Positions 21,347 to 31,604 of a DNA stretch of 55,908 bases are shown piece by piece; within the stretch, counting starts at the first letter, position 1; each line of letters starts with the position of its first letter. Location of the stretch: NCBI RefSeq assembly GCF_020524495.1, contig NZ_JAIVLB010000021.1, positions 1 to 55,908 of the forward strand. Reading direction: 5' to 3'. The position numbers and the translations under genes are program-made. Source of the stretch: Bacillus stratosphericus. GTDB taxonomy: Bacteria > Bacillota > Bacilli > Bacillales > Bacillaceae. The notes beneath the pieces are model-generated. The model was not told the DNA's origin. It searched no databases and was given only the letters and a program-made list of their open reading frames with translations.

Positions 21347-21375
21347 TTGAAATTGGCCCTTATTTAGGATATATT
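21347..21375 (+). promoter_or_regulatory. SigA promoter of glmU-prs
   Basis: TTGAAA (21347-21352) and TATATT (21370-21375) are 17 bp apart, 35 bp before the glmU start. Confidence 0.65.
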
Positions 21376-21410
21376 TTTCTATGGATAATAGGGATATTGG
21401 AGGCCAATCA

Positions 21411-22778
21411 ATGGATAAGCGGTTCGCAGTGATTTTAGCAGCGGGAAAAGGAACGAGAATGAAGTCAAAGCTATACAAAGTACTTCATCCAGTATGCGGA
21501 AAACCAATGGTCGAGCATGTTGCAAATGAAGCGTTAAAGCTTTCTTTAGCTAAGCTTGTGACGATTGTCGGTCACGGAGCAGAGGACGTCAAGGAACAGC
21601 TTGGGGACAGAAGTGAATATGCACTTCAAGAAGAACAACTGGGAACAGCACATGCTGTCAAACAAGCAAAGTCGTTCCTTGCGCAGGAAAAGGGAACAAC
21701 AATTGTCATTTGTGGAGATACGCCATTATTGACAGCGGAAACAATGGAAGCCATGTTAAGCGAGCATCAAAAACATCAAGCAAAAATCACTATTTTAACA
21801 GCACATGCGGATGATCCAACAGGCTATGGACGTATTATTCGTGACGAAACAGGTGCTGTTGTGAAGATAGTGGAGCATAAAGATGCGAATGATGCTGAAC
21901 GTCAAGTCAATGAAATTAATACAGGGACCTATTGCTTTTCAAATGAAGATCTCTTCCGTGTGATTGAGCAAGTGTCGAATGAAAATGCACAAGGTGAATA
22001 CTATCTACCAGATGTCATTGAAATTTTAAAGAATGAAGGGCAAACAGTTGCAGCTTATCAAACACCGCATTTTGAAGAAACACTTGGAGTCAATGATCGT
22101 ATCGCTCTATCACAAGCAGAGCAATTCATGAAGCGACGTATTAATCATCAGCATATGAAGAATGGTGTAACCTTGATTGATCCTGAGAACACGTATATAT
22201 CGCCAGAAGCTGTTATCGGTGAAGATACAATCATTTATCCTGGAACGGTCATCAAAGGGAATGTAAACATTGGTGCAGACACCACTATTGGGCCGAACAC
22301 TGAAATTGTTGATAGCATCATCGGAGATCGGACAATGATTATGCAATCTGTTGTCTGTGATAGTGAAGTTGGAGTAGATGTGACAATTGGACCGTTTGCA
22401 CATATTCGACCGTTGTCGAAAATTGGCGATCAAGTGAAGATCGGGAATTTTGTCGAAATTAAGAAAACGGTTTTCGGTGACCGCAGCAAAGCATCTCACC
22501 TGAGCTATATTGGAGATGCAGAGGTCGGAGCTGATGTAAACCTTGGCTGTGGATCAATTACAGTCAACTATGACGGGAAGAACAAATTCTTAACGAAGAT
22601 TGAAGACGGCGCTTTTATTGGTTGTAATTCAAACCTTGTTGCACCAGTCACTGTCGGAAAAGGGGCATGCGTTGCAGCCGGTTCAACGGTCACAGAAGAT
22701 GTGCCACAGGATGCATTGTCTATTGCTAGAGCAAGACAAGTCAATAAAGAAGATTATGTGAAAAATATTCATAAATAA
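21411..22778 (+). CDS. glmU: Bifunctional N-acetylglucosamine-1-phosphate uridyltransferase / glucosamine-1-phosphate acetyltransferase
   Basis: A 455-residue enzyme (GcaD) that acetylates GlcN-1-P and transfers UMP to give UDP-GlcNAc for peptidoglycan and teichoic acids. The N-terminal uridyltransferase domain starts with [11 protein letters not shown] (9-19); the C-terminal left-handed beta helix of hexapeptide repeats runs from about residue 250 and contains the acetyl-CoA site (SHLSYIGD, then [11 protein letters not shown]). GGAGG precedes ATG 21411; the longer frame from 21381 includes the Shine-Dalgarno sequence itself. It forms an operon with prs. Confidence 0.97.
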   Translation: MDKRFAVILAAGKGTRMKSKLYKVLHPVCGKPMVEHVANEALKLSLAKLVTIVGHGAEDVKEQLGDRSEYALQEEQLGTAHAVKQAKSFLAQEKGTTIVICGDTPLLTAETMEAMLSEHQKHQAKITILTAHADDPTGYGRIIRDETGAVVKIVEHKDANDAERQVNEINTGTYCFSNEDLFRVIEQVSNENAQGEYYLPDVIEILKNEGQTVAAYQTPHFEETLGVNDRIALSQAEQFMKRRINHQHMKNGVTLIDPENTYISPEAVIGEDTIIYPGTVIKGNVNIGADTTIGPNTEIVDSIIGDRTMIMQSVVCDSEVGVDVTIGPFAHIRPLSKIGDQVKIGNFVEIKKTVFGDRSKASHLSYIGDAEVGADVNLGCGSITVNYDGKNKFLTKIEDGAFIGCNSNLVAPVTVGKGACVAAGSTVTEDVPQDALSIARARQVNKEDYVKNIHK

Positions 22779-22803
22779 TAATCCAAATACCCGGAGGTTT
22801 ACC

Positions 22804-23757
22804 ATGTCTAATCGTTATGCTGATGCGAATTTAAAGATATTCTCTTTGAATTCAAACCCTGAACTTGCTAAAGAAATTGCCGAGCGTATCGGAGTTGATC
22901 TAGGAAAGAGCTCTGTTAAACGTTTTAGTGACGGTGAAGTCCAAATCAATATTGAAGAAAGTATTCGTGGCTGTGATTGTTATGTGATTCAATCAACAAG
23001 TGCGCCAGTCAATGAGCACATTATGGAACTGCTCATTATGGTTGATGCGCTAAAACGTGCTTCTGCGAAAACTGTCAACATTGTGATCCCTTATTACGGA
23101 TATGCACGTCAAGATCGTAAAGCAAAACCTCGTGAGCCAATCACTGCGAAACTTTTTGCAAACTTACTTGAAACAGCAGGTGCTACACGTGTCATCGCAC
23201 TTGATCTACATGCGCCGCAAATCCAAGGTTTCTTTGATATTCCAATCGATAACTTAATGGCTGTGCCAATCTTAACAAACTATTTCCAACAGAAAAACTT
23301 GAATGATATTGTCGTCGTGTCTCCTGACCACGGTGGTGTGACGCGTGCGCGTAAAATGGCAGACCACCTGAAAGCGCCAATCGCAATTATCGACAAACGT
23401 CGCCCGAAGCCAAACGTTGCTGAAGTCATGAACATCATTGGTAACATTGAAGGCAAAACGGCGATTCTGATTGATGATATCATTGATACAGCTGGTACCA
23501 TTACACTAGCAGCAAATGCGCTTGTCGAAAATGGAGCGGCTGAAGTGTATGCTTGCTGTACTCACCCAGTATTGTCTGAACCAGCAGTAGAACGCATCAC
23601 AAACTCTAAAATCAAAGAATTGGTTGTAACGAACAGTATTCACTTAACAGATGACAAGAAAGTAGATAAGTTCATTCCACTTTCAGTTGGGCCATTGCTT
23701 GCAGAAGCCATCATCCGTGTGCATGAAGAAGAATCTGTTAGCTTCCTCTTCAGCTAA
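22804..23757 (+). CDS. prs: Ribose-phosphate pyrophosphokinase
   Basis: A 317-residue PRPP synthetase that makes PRPP from ribose 5-phosphate and ATP for purine, pyrimidine, histidine and tryptophan synthesis. [24 protein letters not shown] and the PRPP loop [12 protein letters not shown] are all intact, and the length equals that of B. subtilis Prs. It lies 25 bp after glmU with CGGAGG upstream. PRPP made here is the effector of the nearby PurR and a substrate of HprT. Confidence 0.97.
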   Translation: MSNRYADANLKIFSLNSNPELAKEIAERIGVDLGKSSVKRFSDGEVQINIEESIRGCDCYVIQSTSAPVNEHIMELLIMVDALKRASAKTVNIVIPYYGYARQDRKAKPREPITAKLFANLLETAGATRVIALDLHAPQIQGFFDIPIDNLMAVPILTNYFQQKNLNDIVVVSPDHGGVTRARKMADHLKAPIAIIDKRRPKPNVAEVMNIIGNIEGKTAILIDDIIDTAGTITLAANALVENGAAEVYACCTHPVLSEPAVERITNSKIKELVVTNSIHLTDDKKVDKFIPLSVGPLLAEAIIRVHEEESVSFLFS

Positions 23758-23770
23758 TTCTCTTATCAAA

Positions 23771-23803
23771 AAGGCCCTAGGCAGCAGCTTAGGGTCTCTT
23801 TTT
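23771..23803 (+). terminator. Terminator of glmU-prs
   Basis: AGGCCCTA and TAGGGTCT pair around a loop and are followed by a T run. In B. subtilis some transcripts read through into ctc. Confidence 0.85.
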
Positions 23804-23828
23804 GCTGTGATAAATGACAGCCAACTAG

Positions 23829-23854
23829 GTTTAAAATGATTCCGTTATGGGTAT
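23829..23854 (+). promoter_or_regulatory. SigB promoter of ctc
   Basis: GTTTAA (23829-23834) and GGGTAT (23849-23854), 14 bp apart, are an exact match to the general stress SigB consensus. ctc is a model SigB gene. Confidence 0.93.
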
Positions 23855-23896
23855 TGATGAAAGTAGTGACAAAAAAGAAATAGGATGGTGCTGAAT

Positions 23897-24523
23897 ATGG
23901 TAACTTTAAAAGCAAATAAAAGAACTGATTTCAAACGTTCCACACTGCAAAAAATCCGTCATTCAGGACACGTTCCTGGTGTCATATACGGAAAAAATAC
24001 AGACAACCTAGCTGTTTCATTAGATAGCATCGATTTATTAAAGACATTACGTGATGAAGGGAAAAATACAATCATCACATTAGAAGTCAACGGTGAAACA
24101 AAGTCTGTGATGGTCACAGAATTACAAACAGATCCGTTGAAAAATGAGCTTGTCCACGCTGATTTCCAAGTGGTCGATTTTCAAAGAGATATTGACGCAG
24201 ATGTACCTGTACAACTGATTGGCGAATCCAAAGGTGTAAAAGATGGCGGTGTGCTCCAGCAGCCACTATTTGAACTATCCATTACAGCCAAACCAAAGGA
24301 TATTCCACAAAATATTGAAGCTGATATTACAAACTTAGATGTAAATGATGTACTAACAGTCGGTGATCTGTCTGTTCAAGCAACTTACCAAATTAATAAC
24401 GATCCAGAAGAAGTCGTTGCATCTATCTTGCCACCTCAGCAATCCGAGGTTCCTAAACCAGATAGTGAAGAGGAAACCCAAGAACCTGAGGCCATTAAAG
24501 AAAAGGATGACAACGAAGAATAA
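23897..24523 (+). CDS. ctc: General stress protein Ctc, bL25-family ribosomal protein
   Basis: A 208-residue two-domain bL25/TL5 protein: an N-terminal 5S-rRNA-binding L25 domain (about 1-90, beginning LKANKRTDFKRS), a C-terminal beta domain (about 95-180) and an acidic tail rich in Glu/Asp. It joins the 50S subunit under stress. ATG 23897 follows AGGATGGTG; ATG 23885 would add four residues and overlaps the ribosome-binding site. The SigB promoter sits 43 bp upstream. Confidence 0.94.
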   Translation: MVTLKANKRTDFKRSTLQKIRHSGHVPGVIYGKNTDNLAVSLDSIDLLKTLRDEGKNTIITLEVNGETKSVMVTELQTDPLKNELVHADFQVVDFQRDIDADVPVQLIGESKGVKDGGVLQQPLFELSITAKPKDIPQNIEADITNLDVNDVLTVGDLSVQATYQINNDPEEVVASILPPQQSEVPKPDSEEETQEPEAIKEKDDNEE

Positions 24524-24534
24524 CTGGTCATTTA

Positions 24535-24567
24535 GAGACGTAACCCTCCCGTGGTTGCGTCTTTTGT
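24535..24567 (+). terminator. Terminator of ctc
   Basis: AGACGTAACC and GGTTGCGTCT pair around a CTCCCGT loop, followed by TTTTG. Confidence 0.75.
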
Positions 24568-24663
24568 GCTAGAATGAAAAGAATTCATACGTTTTTGCAT
24601 GAGGCAATCATATGGCTCATTTTTTAGGCGTGTGCATGTGGGACAAAGGAGGTTATTGGTTTT

Positions 24664-25230
24664 ATGATTGCATTCGTTGGATTGGGGAATCCAGGAAGAG
24701 AATATGAAAAAACAAGACATAATGTCGGATTTATGACAATAGATGAACTATCAAAAAAATGGAACATTCCATTAAATCAATCAAAATTTCAGGGACAATA
24801 TGGAACTGGTTTTGTTTCGGGGCAAAAGGTTCTACTTGTTAAGCCTCTTACATATATGAACTTATCAGGAGAATGCGTGCGCCCACTTTTGGATTACTAT
24901 GATATTCTCCTTGAACATTTGAAAGTCATCTATGATGATCTTGATTTACCAACTGGGCGGATTCGTTTGCGCACAAAGGGAAGTGCAGGAGGGCATAATG
25001 GGATTAAATCGTTGATCCAGCACTTAGGCTCACCTGAGTTTGACCGATTTCGCATTGGTATTGGCCGTCCGCAAAATGGCATGAAGGTCGTCGATTACGT
25101 ACTAGGGCGCTTCTCGGAAGAGGAACAGTTTGACATCGCATCAGCCATTCAAGCGTCTGTTGAAGCTTGTGAGGCAGCTCTAACAAAGCCATTTTTAGAA
25201 GTGATGAATGATTTTAATAAAAAGGTATAA
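24664..25230 (+). CDS. pth: Peptidyl-tRNA hydrolase
   Basis: A 188-residue enzyme (spoVC in B. subtilis) that frees tRNA from peptidyl-tRNAs that drop off ribosomes. GLGNPG with N10 and the catalytic H19 in KTRHN are present, as are the YDDLDLP and GGHNG motifs. ATG 24664 follows a perfect AAAGGAGG at a slightly long 11 nt; no better in-frame start exists. It lies between ctc and fin, both stress- or sporulation-regulated. Confidence 0.96.
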   Translation: MIAFVGLGNPGREYEKTRHNVGFMTIDELSKKWNIPLNQSKFQGQYGTGFVSGQKVLLVKPLTYMNLSGECVRPLLDYYDILLEHLKVIYDDLDLPTGRIRLRTKGSAGGHNGIKSLIQHLGSPEFDRFRIGIGRPQNGMKVVDYVLGRFSEEEQFDIASAIQASVEACEAALTKPFLEVMNDFNKKV

Positions 25231-25254
25231 GAATGTTAAGCAAAGCACATACTG
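25225..25254 (+). promoter_or_regulatory. SigF/SigG-type promoter of fin
   Basis: GTATA (25225-25229) and CATACTG (25248-25254) are 18 bp apart, the same core elements and spacing as at csfB. The -35 overlaps the pth stop codon. B. subtilis fin is transcribed by SigF and SigG. Confidence 0.78.
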
Positions 25255-25286
25255 ATCATAAATCTCAACATGGGAGGATCTCACGT

Positions 25287-25517
25287 ATGGCTTTGCATTA
25301 TTACTGCCGGCACTGTGGTGTAATGGTTGGGAGTTTAGATGAAATCGCTGTTCAAAGTGAAGCACTTGGGTTTCATCACTTAACAAATGAAGAAAGAAAC
25401 GATATGATTTCTTATAAGGAAAATGGTGATTTACATGTACAAACCATTTGTGAGGATTGCCAAGAGGCACTCGAAAGAAATCCTGATTACCATCAGTATC
25501 ATACATTTATTCAATAA
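25287..25517 (+). CDS. fin: Anti-SigF factor Fin
   Basis: A 76-residue zinc protein (YabK) with two CxxC pairs, C7-C10 and C55-C58. In B. subtilis Fin is made in the forespore and binds SigF late, promoting the switch from SigF to SigG. GGAGG at about 25272 selects ATG 25287 ([10 protein letters not shown]), as in B. subtilis; the open frame from 25233 begins upstream of the predicted promoter's transcription start region. Together with csfB, the window encodes two forespore anti-sigma factors. Confidence 0.95.
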   Translation: MALHYYCRHCGVMVGSLDEIAVQSEALGFHHLTNEERNDMISYKENGDLHVQTICEDCQEALERNPDYHQYHTFIQ

Positions 25518-25555
25518 AAAGCTTTGGTGTAGGATAATAGACCAAAGCGTTTTTC
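25516..25555 (+). terminator. Terminator of fin
   Basis: AAAAGCTTTGGT pairs with ACCAAAGCGTTTT around a loop, followed by a T run; it begins at the fin stop codon. Confidence 0.88.
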
Positions 25556-25585
25556 TGTTTTAAACAAGCAGGGAGGAGGAGCCAA

Positions 25586-28500
25586 ATGAAAAACATACAA
25601 TCATTTATCAAACAAAGTAATGATTTTCAGTCCATTTTTAATGGGCTAAAGGAAGGGTTAAAAGAACAGCTGCTCGCCGGACTATCAGGCTCCGTTAGAT
25701 CGTTATTTTCAGCTGCCATATCAGACCAACTAAAGCGGCCGATGTTTATTGTGACCCACAATTTGTATCAAGCGCAGAAGGTGGCGGATGATCTAGCAAG
25801 TGTGATGTCGGATCGGTCGGTCCTTCTTTATCCTGTAAATGAACTCATTGCATCAGAGATTGCCGTTGCCAGCCCTGAGCTAAGAGCACAGCGACTCGAT
25901 GTCCTGAATCGACTAGCAAATGGAGAAAACCCCATTGTCGTAACTCCGGCAGCGGCGGTGCGGAGAATGCTTCCGCCAGTCGAGATCTGGAAGGAGAGTC
26001 AAATCCATTTAAAGCTCGGTGAAGAAATTGATTTGGAGGCGTTTTCAAAGCAACTCGTGCAAATCGGTTATGACCGGACGTCTATGGTCGCTGCGCCCGG
26101 AGATTTTAGTGTGCGTGGAGGAATCATCGACATTTATGCGTTAACGGGAGATCATCCTATCCGTATTGAATTGTTTGATACAGAAGTGGATTCGATTCGG
26201 ACCTTCCACTCTGATACACAGCGGTCACTAGAAACGCTTCAAGAGATCAAGATTGGCCCAGCAAAAGAGCTGATTGTGAGAGGCCCTGAACGAGTAAGAG
26301 CGATTGAACAGCTTGATGACGGTCTTGCAAAAAGTTTAAAGAAGTTCAACTCAGACAAACAAAAAGAGCTGCTGCATCAGAATATTTCTGGTGATCGAGA
26401 GAAGCTGCTAGAAGGTATCGTGACACAGGAGATGACGAAGTACCTCTCCTATTTCTATGAAAAGCCTGCTAGTTTGCTAGATTATACATCGCAAGATACG
26501 ATTATCATCCTAGATGAAATTAGCAGAATTCAGGAGATGGAAGAACAGCTTGAACAGGAAGAAGCAGATTGGACCATTAGTTTGCTTGAAGAAGGGAATA
26601 TTCTTCATGATTTATCTCTTTCCTTCCCGTTCCAAGAGCTGATGAATCAGCAATCGAGGTCAATTCTCTACTACTCGTTGTTCTTAAGACATGTCCAGCA
26701 GACCAATCCGCAAAATATTGTCAATGTATCTAGTAAGCAAATGCAGAATTTCCACGGGCAAATGAATGTGCTTGCGAGTGAAATTGAACGTTATAAAAAA
26801 CAAAATTATACGGTTGTCTTTTTAGGTGCGAATGAAGAGCGTACAGAGAAGCTGTCGTCTGTTTTACATGATTATGACATTGAAGCTGCTCTTGCCAAAC
26901 CGGACGCTGAGCTTGTAACCGGGCAAGTGTATATTTTACAAGGTGAGCTACAAACAGGCTTCGAACTGCCATTATCAAAAATTGCAGTGATCACAGAAGG
27001 TGAGCTTTTCAAAAAACGTGTGAAGAAGCAGGCACGTAAGCAAAAGCTGACCAACGCAGAGCGAATTAAGAGCTATTCAGAGCTTCAAGTGGGCGATTAT
27101 GTAGTGCACATTAACCACGGGATTGGTAAGTATTTAGGCATTGAAACGCTTGAGATCGGCGGCATTCATAAAGATTATTTAAATATTCATTACCAAGGGA
27201 GCGACAAGCTTTATGTACCGGTTGAACAAATTGACCAGGTGCAGAAGTATGTAGGATCAGAAGGAAAAGAGCCAAAGCTGTACAAACTAGGCGGCAGCGA
27301 CTGGAAACGCGTCAAGAAAAAAGTAGAATCATCTGTTCAGGACATTGCAGATGATCTCATTAAGCTGTACGCAGAACGTGAGGCAAGCAAAGGGTATGCC
27401 TTCTCACCTGACCATGAGATGCAGCGTCAGTTTGAATCTGCGTTCCCTTATCAGGAAACAGATGATCAAATTCGCTCTATTCAAGAAATCAAAAAAGACA
27501 TGGAGCGGGAACGTCCGATGGATCGCCTGCTTTGTGGAGATGTGGGATATGGAAAAACAGAGGTGGCGATTCGTGCGGCCTTCAAAGCCATTGCTGACGG
27601 GAAGCAGGTTGCATTACTTGTTCCGACAACGATCTTAGCACAGCAGCATTTTGACACGATTATGGACCGATTTCAGGACCACCCTGTCAAAATCGCTCAG
27701 CTTAGCCGATTCCGTACGCGTAAAGAAACAACCGAAACGTTAGAAGGGATGAAGAACGGAACGATTGATATGGTCATTGGGACACACCGCCTTCTTTCAA
27801 AAGACATTGTATATAAGGATTTAGGACTGTTAATCATTGATGAGGAACAGCGTTTTGGTGTGACGCATAAAGAGAAAATTAAGCAAATGAAAGCCAATAT
27901 TGATGTACTGACATTAACGGCAACGCCAATTCCGCGTACGCTTCATATGTCGATGCTTGGTGTACGAGATTTATCCATTATTGAAACACCACCTGAAAAC
28001 CGTTTCCCTGTTCAAACCTATGTTGTCGAGTACAATGGCGCTTTAGTTAGAGAAGCGATAGAGCGAGAACTAGCGAGAGGCGGTCAAGTGTACTTCCTTT
28101 ACAACCGTGTTGAGGATATTGAACGGAAAGCAGACGAAATCTCTATGCTTGTTCCAGACGCTAAAGTCAGCTGTGCACACGGGAAAATGAGTGAGAACGA
28201 GCTAGAATCTGTGATGATCAACTTCCTTGAAGGAGAATCAGATGTGTTGGTCAGTACAACCATTATTGAAACGGGCGTAGACATTCCAAATGTGAACACG
28301 CTCATTGTACACGATGCTGATAAAATGGGGCTCTCTCAGCTGTACCAGTTAAGAGGACGAGTTGGGCGCTCTAATCGTGTCGCCTACGCATATTTTACTT
28401 ATCGAAAAGACAAAGTTCTTTCTGAAGTAGCAGAGAAAAGACTTCAGGCCATTAAAGAATTCACAGAGCTCGGATCAGGCTTTAAAATTGCGATGCGTGA

Positions 28501-29119
28501 TTTAACGATTCGAGGAGCAGGGAACTTACTTGGGGCACAGCAGCATGGATTTATTGATTCCGTTGGGTTTGACCTTTATTCTCAAATGCTGAAAGAAGCG
28601 ATTGAAGAAAGAAGAGGCGACACGACAGCTCAAGAAAAATTTGAGCCGGAGATCGACTTGCAAATTGATGCCTACATTCCAGACTCATATATTTCTGATG
28701 GCAAGCAAAAAATCGAGATGTATAAACAGTTTAGAGCCATTGGGTCCATTGAAGAACGGAAAGAGCTGCAGGATGAAATGATTGACCGATTCGGTGAATA
28801 TCCACAAGAAGTGGCTGATTTGTTCACGATTGCGACGATGAAGGTGTACGCTGTGCAGGAACGTGTTGAGTTGATCAAATTGGAGAAAGGCATTGTCAGA
28901 CTCACCCTTGATGAGAAACCAAGCAGCGAAATCGATGGTCAAAAATTATTTGAGTTAGGCAGTCGATATGGACGTGAGATTGGCCTAGGAATGGAAGGCA
29001 GTAAGCTGATTATATCTGTTCAAACGAAAGGCAAGAAGACCAAGGAATGGCTGGAGGTCGTTCTTAGCATGCTTCGAGGCCTTCAAAATGTGAAAAAAGA
29101 AACCATTCCATCTTCATAA
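25586..29119 (+). CDS. mfd: Transcription-repair coupling factor Mfd
   Basis: An 1177-residue SF2 DNA translocase that removes RNA polymerase stalled at lesions and recruits UvrA. In order: a UvrB-like N-terminal region (1 to about 350), the CarD-like RNA-polymerase-interacting domain (VGDYVVHINHGIGKYLG, about 495-560), the translocase with Walker A GDVGYGKTE near 650, DEEQR near 751 and RGRVGRS near 930, and the C-terminal TRCF domain. Length equals that of B. subtilis Mfd. GGAGGAG gives a strong ribosome-binding site. The gene has no promoter I can name; fin's terminator lies just upstream. Confidence 0.98.
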   Translation: MKNIQSFIKQSNDFQSIFNGLKEGLKEQLLAGLSGSVRSLFSAAISDQLKRPMFIVTHNLYQAQKVADDLASVMSDRSVLLYPVNELIASEIAVASPELRAQRLDVLNRLANGENPIVVTPAAAVRRMLPPVEIWKESQIHLKLGEEIDLEAFSKQLVQIGYDRTSMVAAPGDFSVRGGIIDIYALTGDHPIRIELFDTEVDSIRTFHSDTQRSLETLQEIKIGPAKELIVRGPERVRAIEQLDDGLAKSLKKFNSDKQKELLHQNISGDREKLLEGIVTQEMTKYLSYFYEKPASLLDYTSQDTIIILDEISRIQEMEEQLEQEEADWTISLLEEGNILHDLSLSFPFQELMNQQSRSILYYSLFLRHVQQTNPQNIVNVSSKQMQNFHGQMNVLASEIERYKKQNYTVVFLGANEERTEKLSSVLHDYDIEAALAKPDAELVTGQVYILQGELQTGFELPLSKIAVITEGELFKKRVKKQARKQKLTNAERIKSYSELQVGDYVVHINHGIGKYLGIETLEIGGIHKDYLNIHYQGSDKLYVPVEQIDQVQKYVGSEGKEPKLYKLGGSDWKRVKKKVESSVQDIADDLIKLYAEREASKGYAFSPDHEMQRQFESAFPYQETDDQIRSIQEIKKDMERERPMDRLLCGDVGYGKTEVAIRAAFKAIADGKQVALLVPTTILAQQHFDTIMDRFQDHPVKIAQLSRFRTRKETTETLEGMKNGTIDMVIGTHRLLSKDIVYKDLGLLIIDEEQRFGVTHKEKIKQMKANIDVLTLTATPIPRTLHMSMLGVRDLSIIETPPENRFPVQTYVVEYNGALVREAIERELARGGQVYFLYNRVEDIERKADEISMLVPDAKVSCAHGKMSENELESVMINFLEGESDVLVSTTIIETGVDIPNVNTLIVHDADKMGLSQLYQLRGRVGRSNRVAYAYFTYRKDKVLSEVAEKRLQAIKEFTELGSGFKIAMRDLTIRGAGNLLGAQQHGFIDSVGFDLYSQMLKEAIEERRGDTTAQEKFEPEIDLQIDAYIPDSYISDGKQKIEMYKQFRAIGSIEERKELQDEMIDRFGEYPQEVADLFTIATMKVYAVQERVELIKLEKGIVRLTLDEKPSSEIDGQKLFELGSRYGREIGLGMEGSKLIISVQTKGKKTKEWLEVVLSMLRGLQNVKKETIPSS

Positions 29120-29137
29120 AATTTTGTTTGTCTCTCG

Positions 29138-29167
29138 TGTATATTACGTTTGATGTGACGGATACTA
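29138..29167 (+). promoter_or_regulatory. SigG promoter of spoVT
   Basis: TGTATA (29138-29143) and GATACTA (29161-29167), 17 bp apart, match the SigG consensus (TG-ATA and CATACTA) apart from one base each. spoVT is SigG-dependent in B. subtilis. Confidence 0.7.
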
Positions 29168-29258
29168 AACTCAGGGTCAAGTGGTGAATGTTACATAAAG
29201 TGGACGCTTTTGTTCCATTCACCCAACATATCATCAAATGAAAGAGAGGAAGCAGTGA

Positions 29259-29795
29259 ATGAAAGCAACTGGAATTGTACGCCGCATCGATGATCTAGGT
29301 AGAGTGGTTATTCCGAAGGAGATTCGCAGAACATTGCGCATCCGGGAAGGAGATCCGCTTGAGATTTTTGTCGACCGCGATGGAGAAGTGATTTTGAAGA
29401 AGTATTCACCGATTAGTGAGCTAGGAGACTTTGCGAAGGAATATGCTGATGCATTATTCGACAGTTTGGGTCATTCCATCCTGATCTGTGATCGCGATAC
29501 GTATATTGCTGTATCCGGCAGTTCGAAAAAAGAGTACTTAAACAAATCCATTAGTGATTTAATTGAACGAACACTCGATCAGCGTAATTCTGTATTAGAG
29601 GAAAGCAAGAAAGAAATTCAACTAGTCGATGGTATTGATGATGACGTATCTGCTTATACCATAGCACCTATTGTTGCAAACGGAGATCCAATTGGCGCCG
29701 TCGTCTTATTTTCGAAAGAGCGTTCAATGGGAGAAGTGGAGCATAAAGCGGCGGAAACGGCAGCTGGCTTCTTAGCCCGTCAAATGGAACATTAG
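29259..29795 (+). CDS. spoVT: Stage V sporulation regulator SpoVT
   Basis: A 178-residue forespore transcription regulator. The N-terminal 50 residues are an AbrB-type swapped-hairpin DNA-binding domain (MKATGIVRRIDDLGRVVIPK), and the C-terminal part (about 56-178) is a GAF-like domain for tetramer assembly and possibly ligand sensing. It tunes SigG-dependent genes late in forespore development. GAGAGGAAG precedes ATG 29259. It is a paralogue of AbrB, encoded about 19 kb away on the opposite strand. Confidence 0.97.
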   Translation: MKATGIVRRIDDLGRVVIPKEIRRTLRIREGDPLEIFVDRDGEVILKKYSPISELGDFAKEYADALFDSLGHSILICDRDTYIAVSGSSKKEYLNKSISDLIERTLDQRNSVLEESKKEIQLVDGIDDDVSAYTIAPIVANGDPIGAVVLFSKERSMGEVEHKAAETAAGFLARQMEH

Positions 29796-29832
29796 GTCTA
29801 ATAATTCTATATGTTTTTGATAAAACGAAAGA

Positions 29833-29869
29833 ATGCCGATAAAATCATCTGATTTTGTCGGCGTTTTTT
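29833..29869 (+). terminator. Terminator of spoVT
   Basis: GCCGATAAAAT pairs with ATTTTGTCGGC around a 6-nt loop, followed by six T. Confidence 0.92.
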
Positions 29870-29938
29870 ATATGAGATGAAACGAAACATGCAATGTGTC
29901 GTCTACTCCTTAGAAAGAAACAGCTTTCTATTGACGTA

Positions 29939-29947
29939 TGATATAAT
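29939..29947 (+). promoter_or_regulatory. Extended -10 promoter of yabM
   Basis: TGATATAAT has the TG extension directly before a perfect TATAAT; the -35 region is poor. It lies 52 bp before the yabM start. Confidence 0.45.
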
Positions 29948-29999
29948 GAGTGCGTTTAAATGTAGCTCTATTTTTTGATTGAACATAAAGGAGTCATCC

Positions 30000-31604
30000 A
30001 TGAAAAATGCTGTGAATCAGCCGCATTGGCTTTTCCAAGGTGCGGTGATATTGACCATCGCAGGCTTGTTATCAAAGGTACTAAGTGCCGTTTATCGTGT
30101 CCCTTTTCAAAACATCGTAGGAGACACTGGTTTTTATATTTATCAGCAGGTGTATCCCTTTCTCGGCATTGCGATCATGCTCGGAACAACAGGGTACCCT
30201 GTTATGGTGTCCAAGCTACTGAGTGAGCATGGTGAAGAGAATCGCCGGATCATTACAAGGGTATCCTTGGTGTATATCTCTTTGCTAAGCTTGGTCTTAT
30301 TTCTCTGTCTATACATAGGAGCAGGTTGGATTTCGGACTTGATGGCTGACAGCGAATTAATCTTACTCATCCAGATGAGTGCATTTGTTTTTTTATTCCT
30401 GCCGCTCACAGTCATGCTAAGAGGTGTGTTTCAGAGTGACGGCATGATGCTTCCAACCGCTATATCCCAATTGGTTGAGCAGCTCATTAGAGTAGGTGTT
30501 TTGCTTGTCTTATCCTTCTATTTAATGAGGCACGGTTATTCTCTTTATGAAACAGGAGTGGGTGCCGTTTTCTCCTCTATCGCAGGAAGTGCGGTCTCAC
30601 TTATACTGCTTCTTTTCCTTTGGCTGACATATCGAAAGCAGCCTGCTTCAGGCATGACGTTAAAACAGGCAACACTGCGAAAAAAAGATGTTTTGAAAAG
30701 TTTAGTTCTGTATACATTGACGATTTGTGTGAGTGGATTGTTTATTTTATGGATGCAAATGATCGATGCCTTTCACCTGTATGCTTTGCTCCGCAGCGAG
30801 GGGCTGAGTGAGACGGAAGCCAAAGCGGCAAAAGGTGTGTATGACCGAGGTCAGCCTTTCTTGCAGCTAGGAACGGTGTTTGCAATTAGTATCGGAACTT
30901 CTCTTGTTCCATTTTTGTCGTCAGCCTTGAGGGAAGGACAGCACGAAGTGATTCGTCAAAAGGTTCGTACATCGTTTAAGACAACGTCGGTGCTAGGGAT
31001 TGGATCAGCGGTCGGGCTTATTTGTATTCTATCGTCAGTAAATATAATGTTATTTCGTAATGACTTAGGAACAGATGCGCTGCAAATATTTTGTATTTCC
31101 ATCGCATTTACGTCAATTGCGATTACGCAAACAGCTTTGCTTCAAGGGCTGGGACATCCCGTGTACCCAGCTGTTGTGATCATTCTCAGTGTGCTAGTGA
31201 AATGGGGGTTGACGTTTGCGCTTGTCCCGCTATTTGGTATCCATGGGGCCGCATGGTCTACAGTATGTGGTTATCTCACAGCAGCCATGTGCAATGCGTT
31301 TTATTTGAAACGCAAAGGGTGGATCTCAATGAGAGAGCTGTTCCCAGTGGAAATTCTTTTATCAGCGGCTTTCATGGCCATCGTTTTAGTGGGGTATCAG
31401 GCATTATTTTCTTGGATCATACCTTTTGAAAAACGTCCGTTTTCCGTTTTAGAGAGCCTGACATCAGTTTTTATTGGTGGTTTCGCCTTTTTATATAGTA
31501 TTCTTAAGCTAGAGGTATTTACGGACGAGGAATGGAGACTCATTCCATTAGGAGAAAAGATTTTATATTTTAAACAGATGAGAGGGAATAGAAATGGCTG
31601 GTAA
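30000..31604 (+). CDS. yabM: MOP-superfamily polysaccharide/lipid flippase-like protein YabM
   Basis: A 534-residue integral membrane protein with about 14 transmembrane helices, of the SpoVB/RfbX-type transporter family that includes MurJ and spore cortex SpoVB. The substrate of YabM itself is not established; export of a lipid-linked sugar is the likely activity. ATG 30000 follows AAAGGAG at 6 nt; TTG 29979 is in frame but upstream of the ribosome-binding site. It overlaps yabN by 11 nt. Confidence 0.88.
   Translation: MKNAVNQPHWLFQGAVILTIAGLLSKVLSAVYRVPFQNIVGDTGFYIYQQVYPFLGIAIMLGTTGYPVMVSKLLSEHGEENRRIITRVSLVYISLLSLVLFLCLYIGAGWISDLMADSELILLIQMSAFVFLFLPLTVMLRGVFQSDGMMLPTAISQLVEQLIRVGVLLVLSFYLMRHGYSLYETGVGAVFSSIAGSAVSLILLLFLWLTYRKQPASGMTLKQATLRKKDVLKSLVLYTLTICVSGLFILWMQMIDAFHLYALLRSEGLSETEAKAAKGVYDRGQPFLQLGTVFAISIGTSLVPFLSSALREGQHEVIRQKVRTSFKTTSVLGIGSAVGLICILSSVNIMLFRNDLGTDALQIFCISIAFTSIAITQTALLQGLGHPVYPAVVIILSVLVKWGLTFALVPLFGIHGAAWSTVCGYLTAAMCNAFYLKRKGWISMRELFPVEILLSAAFMAIVLVGYQALFSWIIPFEKRPFSVLESLTSVFIGGFAFLYSILKLEVFTDEEWRLIPLGEKILYFKQMRGNRNGW

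Noticed and set aside
24600..24663. A separate promoter or small ORF before pth
   Set aside because: Only the ribosome-binding site is convincing; no promoter hexamers with proper spacing were found.
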